A stretch of DNA of 64,000 nucleotides from Tyzzerella sp. (GTDB taxonomy: Bacteria > Bacillota > Clostridia > Lachnospirales > Lachnospiraceae): assembly GCA_017465565.1 (NCBI GenBank), contig JAFTWA010000019.1, positions 1 to 64,000 of the forward strand, in the 5' to 3' direction. The position numbers and the translations under genes are program-made. Position 1 is the stretch's first letter; each line of letters opens with the position of its first letter. Positions 57,943 through 64,000 of the stretch are shown here, piece by piece. The notes below the pieces were generated by a model that was given only the letters and a program-made list of their open reading frames with translations, did no database searches and was not told where the DNA came from.

Positions 57943-58015
57943 TAAAATCGCATATTATGATTTTTATTTTCTCTTTATTTTTGCAATAGCCCCTTTATTA
58001 TATTTCACGTTCGTG

Positions 58016-59086
58016 CTATTCGTTCATCTTTGCCAATTTCGCTGCCTGATCTGCTGCAATAAGGCTATCGATAATCTCATCCAAATCCCCATTCATAACA
58101 CTGTCAATCTTATACAATGTCAATTTAATTCTGTGCTCTGTCACACGTCCTTGTGGGAAGTTGTATGTTCTAATCTTTTCTGAACGGTCGCCAGTACCAA
58201 TCTGGCTTCTTCTAGCCTCTGCTTCTGCAGATTGTTGTTTTTCCAATTCTAATTCATACAGTTTCGAACGCAGCAAGCGGAAGGCTTTTTCTTTGTTCTG
58301 TAATTGTGATTTTTCTGTCTGGCTGTAGATTACGATTCCAGTTGGATAGTGGGTCAAACGTACCGCTGAGTCGGTTGTGTTGACACACTGTCCACCGTTA
58401 CCTGAAGCACGCATTACGTCGATACGGATATCCTTTTCGTCGATTACTACGTCTACTTCCTCAGCCTCTGGCATTACAGCTACTGTAATTGTTGATGTAT
58501 GGATACGTCCGCCTGATTCTGTTTCAGGAACACGTTGTACACGGTGAACACCACTTTCATATTTCATTCTTGAATAAACGCCCTGACCGCTTATCATGAA
58601 TACAACTTCTTTGAACCCGCCGATTCCGTTCTCACTCAGTGAAATCATCTCAACTTTCCAGCGTCTGCTTTCCGCATAGTGTACATACATACGGTAAACT
58701 TCTGCTGCAAATAATGCAGATTCATCTCCACCAGCACCTGCACGGATTTCAACCATGATGTTCTTATCATCGTTAGGGTCCTTTGGAAGGAGTAAGATTT
58801 TTAATTCCTGTTCTAACTCTTCCACGCGCTTCTTTGACTCATATAATTCTTCTTTTGCAAGCTCTCGCATTTCTTCGTCAGATTCCATCTCAAGCATCTC
58901 TTCGCTGTCTACGATTGCCTGCTTTGCATTCTTATATTCTGTATATGCTTCAACGAGTGGAGCAAGGTCTGATTGCTCCTTCATTAATTTACGAAAACGG
59001 TTTGGGTCATTCGCCACGTCTGGCTCTTGTAACTCATTCATGAGCTCATCATAACGAATTAGTAAATCGTCTAATTTATCAAACAT
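58016..59086 (-). CDS. prfA: Peptide chain release factor 1
   Basis: A 356-aa class I release factor reading UAA and UAG. The GGQ motif is in [20 protein letters not shown] (about 228-247); the codon-recognition region in GGRIHTS and MPEAEEVDV; the C-terminus [19 protein letters not shown] is standard. Full length. Last gene of rho-rpmE-DUF1385-prmC-prfA. Confidence 0.97.
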   Translation of the reverse strand: MFDKLDDLLIRYDELMNELQEPDVANDPNRFRKLMKEQSDLAPLVEAYTEYKNAKQAIVDSEEMLEMESDEEMRELAKEELYESKKRVEELEQELKILLLPKDPNDDKNIMVEIRAGAGGDESALFAAEVYRMYVHYAESRRWKVEMISLSENGIGGFKEVVFMISGQGVYSRMKYESGVHRVQRVPETESGGRIHTSTITVAVMPEAEEVDVVIDEKDIRIDVMRASGNGGQCVNTTDSAVRLTHYPTGIVIYSQTEKSQLQNKEKAFRLLRSKLYELELEKQQSAEAEARRSQIGTGDRSEKIRTYNFPQGRVTEHRIKLTLYKIDSVMNGDLDEIIDSLIAADQAAKLAKMNE

Positions 59087-59131
59087 GTTATTTCCTCCAT
59101 ATTTACCTATCTATAAATAGTCATACTCTTA

Positions 59132-59962
59132 TTAATTGTACACGCCAAAGACCACTCGGTCAAGACCTGCCAAGTCCTTTTTCACAGTTACTTTTGCAAA
59201 CCCTGCCTCTTCCATAAGGCATTTCACATCGTTTCCCTGGTCGTGTCCGATTTCAAAATACAACTTACCCTCTTTTTTTAAATATTTTGGACTCTCCTCT
59301 ACAATCTTTCGATAGAAATAAAGTCCATCTTCCTTTCCGTCTAATGCAAGAAATGGGTCATGAAATTTCACTTCCTCTTTCAGTTCCTCAATGACTGCTG
59401 TGCGGATATATGGCGGATTGGAAACAATCACATCATATTTCCCTTCTACATTTGCAAATAAATCGCTTTGCAAAAGTGTCACATCTGCTCTCAGTTTCTC
59501 TGCATTACGGTACGCCACTTTAAGTGCCTCTTCTGAAATATCAACGCCAGTTCCTGCAATATCTTTTCCCAATTTACAAAGACTGATGAGAATACATCCG
59601 GAACCCGTACACATATCAAGCACCTTCATCCCCGGCTCAAGTACGTCGAGCACACTTTCTACCAGCACTTCCGTATCCTGTCTTGGCACAAGCACATGCT
59701 CATTCACACAGAATTCCAGTCCCATAAATTCCTGCACGCCTGTAATGTGTTGTAATGGAATGTGGCTTGCCCGTGTTACCAAGTATGCCTTGTACTGTTT
59801 TTCCTGCTCCGAAGACATTTCCTCATTCACACGGAGAAAATACATAGCCCGGCTGATTCCTGTTACGAACTCAAGCAAATACCACGCATCTAAAACGGCA
59901 TCTTGGATTTCTGCATTTTTCAGTTGTTCCTGCCCATATTCATAAGCTTCTCGTAGTGTCAT
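59132..59962 (-). CDS. prmC: Release factor glutamine N5-methyltransferase
   Basis: A 276-aa SAM-dependent enzyme that methylates the Gln of the GGQ motif of release factors. VLDMCTGSGCILISL (SAM motif I) and the VSNPPYI catalytic motif are present. The ATG at 59962 (MTLREAYEYGQEQLKNAEIQ) with GGAG upstream is chosen over a TTG at 59977; this places it right behind the DUF1385 stop (TAAAATG). It lies upstream of its substrate gene prfA. Confidence 0.95.
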   Translation of the reverse strand: MTLREAYEYGQEQLKNAEIQDAVLDAWYLLEFVTGISRAMYFLRVNEEMSSEQEKQYKAYLVTRASHIPLQHITGVQEFMGLEFCVNEHVLVPRQDTEVLVESVLDVLEPGMKVLDMCTGSGCILISLCKLGKDIAGTGVDISEEALKVAYRNAEKLRADVTLLQSDLFANVEGKYDVIVSNPPYIRTAVIEELKEEVKFHDPFLALDGKEDGLYFYRKIVEESPKYLKKEGKLYFEIGHDQGNDVKCLMEEAGFAKVTVKKDLAGLDRVVFGVYN

Positions 59963-59963
59963 T

Positions 59964-60890
59964 TTAGTGCTCTCCAAAATTTTCTTTTAAGTATCCTTTC
60001 CAGTCAAATACTTCTTCCACCGCTTTAATCGCAACTTCAATCATATCGTCTGTAGGCTCTTTTGTTGTCAGATTCTGCATTGCAAGACCCGGCTTACTAA
60101 GTAGTCCGATAATCGGATTTTCACTGCTTCCTGCAAGCTTGATTAACTCGTAAGAAATTCCTGCAATCACTGGAAGTAACGCGATACGAAGCACCACACG
60201 TAAAATCGGAGACTCTACTGTAATAAAGAAGCAGACAATGATACTTACAAACATGACAAAGAATAAGAAGCTGGTTCCGCAGCGTTTGTGCTGCTTTGAA
60301 CTTTTTCTTACATTTTCTACATTTAATTCCATTCCGTGTTCAATGCAGTTGATACACTTGTGCTCTGCTCCATGATACATAAATGTTCTCTGGATGTCCT
60401 TCATTTTAGAAACTGCCAATATATAGCCGATAAATAATGCAATGCGCACCACAGATTCTAAAACAGTTCTGAGGAATCTTGATGGAATGATTCCTTTAAA
60501 TAAACTAGAAATAAAGTATGGAAGCACCATGAAAAGTCCAAGTGCAATTACCACAGAGGCAATCATTGTGATTGTCATAATCAGGTCTTCCTTCTTTTGC
60601 TGCTTTTCTGCTTCTTCCTTTGTGAGAACAATATCTGTCTCCTCTTCTTCATAAAAGCTGGCAGAAAACATCAGTGTTTTCATTCCAAGCACCAAAGAAT
60701 CTATAAAATTAAATACACCTCTTACAAATGGGATTTTTGTAAGCTTCTCCCATTTGACGATGCTCTTATATTCGTCTACCTGAACTTCAATTTCACCATC
60801 TGGCTTTCTGACTGCAACGGCATAGTTCGAACCATTTTTCATCATAATGCCTTCCAGCAGCGCCTGGCCTCCTATATTCGATGATTTCAT
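59964..60890 (-). CDS. DUF1385 family membrane protein
   Basis: A 308-aa protein starting MKSSNIGGQALLEGIMMKNG, the signature start of DUF1385. Four to five membrane helices (about 95-125, 140-165, 205-235), and the YHGAEHKCINCIEHGMELNV motif with a conserved His and Cys. It is regularly found between rpmE and prmC in Clostridia; relatives are predicted metal-dependent enzymes. The start at 60890 has a GAGGGTG box; an upstream in-frame start at 60941 is less likely. Confidence 0.9.
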   Translation of the reverse strand: MKSSNIGGQALLEGIMMKNGSNYAVAVRKPDGEIEVQVDEYKSIVKWEKLTKIPFVRGVFNFIDSLVLGMKTLMFSASFYEEEETDIVLTKEEAEKQQKKEDLIMTITMIASVVIALGLFMVLPYFISSLFKGIIPSRFLRTVLESVVRIALFIGYILAVSKMKDIQRTFMYHGAEHKCINCIEHGMELNVENVRKSSKQHKRCGTSFLFFVMFVSIIVCFFITVESPILRVVLRIALLPVIAGISYELIKLAGSSENPIIGLLSKPGLAMQNLTTKEPTDDMIEVAIKAVEEVFDWKGYLKENFGEH

Positions 60891-60985
60891 AATCAACACC
60901 CTCTTTCGAATATCTGAAAAGATTATCCTGCTGATAATCAAAACGGGTTGAAGTATTGAACCTCAACCCGTATGTTTGAATCTTA

Positions 60986-61186
60986 TTATTGCATTCCGTA
61001 TTTTTTGTTAAATTTATCAACACGACCACGAGCTTGAGTAGCTTTTTGTTGTCCTGTGTAGAATGGATGACATTTTGCACAGATTTCTACGTGGATTGAT
61101 TCTTTTGTAGATCCTGTTACGAATGTATTTCCACAGTTACATGTTACAGTCGCTTGATGATATGTTGGATGGATTCCTTCTCTCAT
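60986..61186 (-). CDS. rpmE: 50S ribosomal protein L31
   Basis: A 66-aa protein, [20 protein letters not shown], with the zinc-binding cysteines in CNCG (Cys16, Cys18) and CAKC (about 37-40) and the end [14 protein letters not shown]. This is the zinc-containing (type A) L31. The ATG at 61186 follows GAGGTG. Confidence 0.96.
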   Translation of the reverse strand: MREGIHPTYHQATVTCNCGNTFVTGSTKESIHVEICAKCHPFYTGQQKATQARGRVDKFNKKYGMQ

Positions 61187-61307
61187 TATTTTCACCTCTT
61201 CATTATTTTTTCGCGATTGCCAACCGCGATTAGGTTCGCCTTTTCTAAACAGCTTTGTTATTGTATCATAGATACATCTGTTTTGCAAGTTTTTCTTAGA
61301 CTATTTT

Positions 61308-62606
61308 CTAAAAGATTTTTGATTTCATTACCTTTTCCACAAACTCAGCATTATTTTCTGTGCGTGCGAACATATTTAAAATATTTTCTACTGCTTCATC
61401 TGGTCTCATGCCATTAAGCGCTTTTCGCATATTGTAAACAGCATCCTGCTCTGCCTGTGTAAGAAGTAAGTCGTCTCTTCTTGTACCAGATTTTGGAATA
61501 TCGATTGCAGGGAATACACGTTTTTCCTGTAATTTTCTATCCAGAATGAGTTCCATGTTACCAGTTCCCTTGAATTCTTCGTAAATTACATCGTCCATCT
61601 TACTTCCTGTATCAACCAATGCAGTTGCAAGAATTGTTAGGCTTCCGCCCTCTCTCATATTTCTCGCAGCACCGAAGAAACGCTTTGGCATATGGAGTGC
61701 TGCCGGGTCAAGACCACCTGATAAAGTACGCCCACTTGGTGGAACTGTCAGATTGTATGCTCTTGCAAGTCTAGTAATACTATCCAGAAGAATGATAACA
61801 TCCTTCTTATGCTCTACAAGACGTTTTGCACGCTCAATTACCATTTCTGAAACACGCTTGTGGTGTTCAGGCAATTCATCAAATGTAGAGTAAATTACTT
61901 CTACATTATCTCCAATAATCGCTTCCTTAATGTCTGTTACTTCTTCTGGACGTTCGTCAATCAGAAGAATCAAAATGTGCATCTCTGGATTATTCTTAAG
62001 CACTGCCTGTGCAACCTGTTTTAAAAGTGTTGTCTTACCTGCTTTCGGTGGTGACACAATCATACCACGCTGACCTTTTCCGATTGGAGACAAGAGGTCT
62101 ACGATACGCATAGCCGTACTGCTCTTTCCGTTTTCCAGGCGGAGTCTTTCATCTGGGAAGATTGGAGTCATGTCCTCGAAATTCGCTCTCTGTGTTGCTT
62201 CTGCAGTTGTAAAACCATTAATTTTTGTCACATATAATAATGCACAGAACTTCTCTGTCGGTGCTTTCACCCTTGTATTACCTGTGATAATATCACCAGT
62301 CTTCAACCCGAATCTACGGATTTGTGAAGGTGCTACATACACATCGTTTTCTCCCGGAAGATAATTAGCACTTCTGATAAATCCATATCCATCAGGAAGC
62401 ACTTCCAAAATTCCATGTGCCAATTCGCCGCTGTCAAGCTGGTCAATATTAACGGTCCCTGCTGCTTTTACCTTATCTTTCTCATCCTGTTCCAACATTG
62501 CTTCAATTACTTCTGCTTTTTTCATAGTGCTTGTACCTTTGATATCGCGCGCTTTCGCAAGGTCTCGAAGCGTTGCCAGCGGAAGAGACTCATATTTTTC
62601 TCTCAT
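61308..62606 (-). CDS. rho: Transcription termination factor Rho
   Basis: A 432-aa hexameric RNA helicase. The N-terminal SAP-like start ([20 protein letters not shown]), cold-shock RNA-binding domain ([20 protein letters not shown]), Walker [14 protein letters not shown], Walker [14 protein letters not shown], and the Q/R loops [11 protein letters not shown] and [20 protein letters not shown] are all intact. The ATG at 62606 follows AAAGGG. First gene of the translation-termination operon. Confidence 0.97.
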   Translation of the reverse strand: MREKYESLPLATLRDLAKARDIKGTSTMKKAEVIEAMLEQDEKDKVKAAGTVNIDQLDSGELAHGILEVLPDGYGFIRSANYLPGENDVYVAPSQIRRFGLKTGDIITGNTRVKAPTEKFCALLYVTKINGFTTAEATQRANFEDMTPIFPDERLRLENGKSSTAMRIVDLLSPIGKGQRGMIVSPPKAGKTTLLKQVAQAVLKNNPEMHILILLIDERPEEVTDIKEAIIGDNVEVIYSTFDELPEHHKRVSEMVIERAKRLVEHKKDVIILLDSITRLARAYNLTVPPSGRTLSGGLDPAALHMPKRFFGAARNMREGGSLTILATALVDTGSKMDDVIYEEFKGTGNMELILDRKLQEKRVFPAIDIPKSGTRRDDLLLTQAEQDAVYNMRKALNGMRPDEAVENILNMFARTENNAEFVEKVMKSKIF

Positions 62607-62792
62607 ATTTAAAACCCTTTCTTTATTCAATTCTTTTATCTGGGGATTCTGTCTTGATGTGACTAGTCGATTTTTTACTATGATATTATACAATATTTCT
62701 CAAAAAAATCAAACTATTTTTTTCTGTTTGTTGATTTGATTTTTTAAGAATGTTATCATATAAAAATATAACAGATTAAAGGAATTGATTTC

Positions 62793-63743
62793 ATGAAACA
62801 TTGGGGAGAAAAAAGATACTACTCTCTTGATTATTATATAAAAGAAACCTTCGGTGAAAAATTGTATAAGCTTTCTTTGGATGGCGGTATGACTTGCCCA
62901 AACCGTGACGGCACTCTTGGAAATCGGGGCTGTATTTTCTGCAGTGTGGGCGGCTCTGGAGATTTTGCAGGCGACCGCAATATTTCCATCAAAGAACAAT
63001 TAGAACAGGGACGACAGCTTGTGAAGCGCAAGCACAAAGGCTCCTCATATATTGCTTATTTTCAGGCATATACGAACACATACGCTCCTGTTTCTTATCT
63101 GGAAAAGATTTTCATGGAAGCAATAGAAGAGCCAGATGTGAAGGTTTTATCCATTGCCACAAGACCAGACTGCCTCTCTTCTGATATTTTAGACTTGTTA
63201 TCAAGACTGAATCAGATAAAGCCTGTCTGGGTAGAGCTTGGACTTCAGACGATTCATCCCGAAAGCGCAAAGTTCATCCGGCGCGGTTATGACCTTGACG
63301 TTTTTGAAAAATCGGTTTATGATTTGAAAAAGATTGGAGTTTCCATCATTGTCCACACAATTCTCTGTCTTCCAAATGAGACAGAAAAAGAAATGTTGGA
63401 GACGATATATTATTTAAATAAACTTCCGATTAATGGAATTAAATTACAATTATTGCATATATTGAAGAATACGGACTTAGCTGATTATTATGGAGACAAG
63501 CCATTCTTTCTGCCAAATCTGGAAGAATATCTGGAGCTTCTCGGGAAATTAGTTTCTCACCTCCGCCCAGACATTGTGATTCACCGTCTGACTGGAGATG
63601 GGCCAAAATCACTCCTAATCGCTCCACTTTGGACTTCGAATAAGCGTCTGGTTCTGAATAGTATGCAAAAATATTTTAAAGATGCCGATATATGGCAAGG
63701 AAAGGAGTATTTATGTCAGAAGCATTTACACTCTACAAATTGA
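62793..63743 (+). CDS. YhcC-type radical SAM protein (TIGR01212 family)
   Basis: A 316-aa protein starting MKHWGEKRYYSLDYYIKETF. It has the characteristic CPNRDGTLGNRGCIFCS cluster motif (C-x10-C-x2-C spacing of the YhcC family), then FQAYTNTYAP and the C-terminal IHRLTGDGPKSLLIAPLW. YhcC-family proteins modify or reduce an unknown substrate. It overlaps the start of the DUF4364 gene by 31 bases. Confidence 0.95.
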   Translation: MKHWGEKRYYSLDYYIKETFGEKLYKLSLDGGMTCPNRDGTLGNRGCIFCSVGGSGDFAGDRNISIKEQLEQGRQLVKRKHKGSSYIAYFQAYTNTYAPVSYLEKIFMEAIEEPDVKVLSIATRPDCLSSDILDLLSRLNQIKPVWVELGLQTIHPESAKFIRRGYDLDVFEKSVYDLKKIGVSIIVHTILCLPNETEKEMLETIYYLNKLPINGIKLQLLHILKNTDLADYYGDKPFFLPNLEEYLELLGKLVSHLRPDIVIHRLTGDGPKSLLIAPLWTSNKRLVLNSMQKYFKDADIWQGKEYLCQKHLHSTN

Positions 63744-64000
63744 TTATCTTATATATACTGGAAAAAGTTGATTTTCCACTTACCAATGGACAGATTTCAG
63801 AATTTATTTTAGATAAAGGATACACAAATTACTTCACACTTCAGCAGACACTTTCCAGCATGGTAGAGGCTGGATTTATTCGTGAAGAATCTACGCACAA
63901 TCGTACATTGTATCATTTAACAGAAGAAGGGGCAGAGACCATTCAATTTTTCAAATCGAACATCTCTCCTGCGATTCGCGAAGATGTAGACTCTTTTATG
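63713..64000 (+). CDS. DUF4364 family protein (partial, runs off the window)
   Basis: The first 96 codons: MSEAFTLYKLIILYILEKVD then FPLTNGQISEFILDKGYTNY and FTLQQTLSSMVEAGFIREES. This is the winged-helix N-terminal part of DUF4364, a family of small PadR/MarR-like regulators in Clostridia. AAAGGAG precedes the ATG. The end is beyond the window. Confidence 0.88.
   Translation, partial: MSEAFTLYKLIILYILEKVDFPLTNGQISEFILDKGYTNYFTLQQTLSSMVEAGFIREESTHNRTLYHLTEEGAETIQFFKSNISPAIREDVDSFM

Larger units (their letters stand above)
57262..58007. mobile_element. Non-autonomous element with about 290-bp inverted-repeat arms
   Basis: The left arm (57262-57548) and the right arm (57708-58007) are inverted copies with only scattered differences, around a 159-base centre. 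The outer tips read GAGGCTGTTGCAAAAT (left) and, on the other strand, GGGGCTATTGCAAAAA (right), a style I associate with IS1182-family ends. No transposase is encoded; the short frames inside are on both arms as mirror images and lack start signals. It lies between the XRE-AbrB gene and the prfA stop. The arms also extend into TGAAATATA/TATTTCA at the borders. Confidence 0.7.

Noticed and set aside
57311..57945. Short ORFs inside the inverted-repeat element (65 codons each)
   Set aside because: They are mirror images in both arms, with no start signals and no transposase similarity.
1..64000. CRISPR array, tRNA or rRNA genes, prophage
   Set aside because: No regularly spaced repeats, cloverleaf-type sequences, conserved rRNA stretches or phage structural genes were seen on either strand.

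Overview
The window looks like chromosomal DNA of a low-GC gut Firmicute, most likely a member of the Clostridia in or near Lachnospiraceae. This rests on gene content and order: rho-rpmE-DUF1385-prmC-prfA, nadA-nadB-nadC-niaR, DUF4317 and DUF4364 genes, an ECF-type vitamin transporter S component, NPKTG-type sortase anchoring and strong GGAGG ribosome binding sites. Species cannot be named from the sequence alone. No rRNA, tRNA, CRISPR array, complete transposase or prophage was found.

Layout. 0-7.9 kb: a 29-aa type I (holin-like) toxin with a convergent antisense RNA, a decayed nucleoside phosphorylase, an ECF sigma/anti-sigma pair, two acetyltransferases, a FUSC-type transporter, an M15C peptidase, and an ECF S component beside a CoaX-like protein that has lost key aspartates. 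7.9-18.6 kb: two large secreted cysteine-rich proteins, one sortase-anchored with a cohesin-like N-terminal domain and one ending in a dockerin; next to them a more GC-rich pair, an orphan sugar-binding lipoprotein and a membrane-embedded LuxR regulator. 18.6-25 kb: RelBE-type toxin-antitoxin, small regulators, and a GntR-ABC exporter operon. 25.1-26.6 kb: a divergent MerR-led cassette of four overlapping genes whose C-terminal tails double as the ribosome binding site of the next gene. 26.9-34.5 kb: a long minus-strand run of small envelope-type proteins (LepB, PspC, DUF2500, DUF3592, DUF3784-like, DUF6440, a DUF6054 remnant) behind a promoter and a yybP-ykoY-like manganese riboswitch with its own terminator. 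34.5-43.5 kb: SanA/YdcF, a second sigma/membrane-protein pair, DUF3267 and DUF1835/DUF3658 proteins, several gene remnants, a GtrB-like glycosyltransferase overlapping a YfhO-GtrA fusion, and a chimera of a response regulator and an ABC permease tail left by a large deletion. 43.5-48 kb: de novo NAD synthesis operon with its NiaR repressor. 48-57 kb: a divergent Ser/Thr kinase and HTH pair, then metabolic and resistance-type accessory genes and two broken genes. 57.3-58.0 kb: a non-coding element with ~290-bp inverted-repeat arms. 58-64 kb: housekeeping genes (prfA, prmC, DUF1385, rpmE, rho), then a radical SAM protein and a partial DUF4364 gene.

The general picture is a chromosome segment under active decay: at least nine truncated or frameshifted remnants lie among intact operons. 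Envelope functions dominate. The most system-like novelties are the cohesin-like/dockerin cysteine-rich pair at 8-15 kb, the overlapping MerR cassette at 25-26.6 kb and the riboswitch-led envelope operon at 27-34.5 kb.
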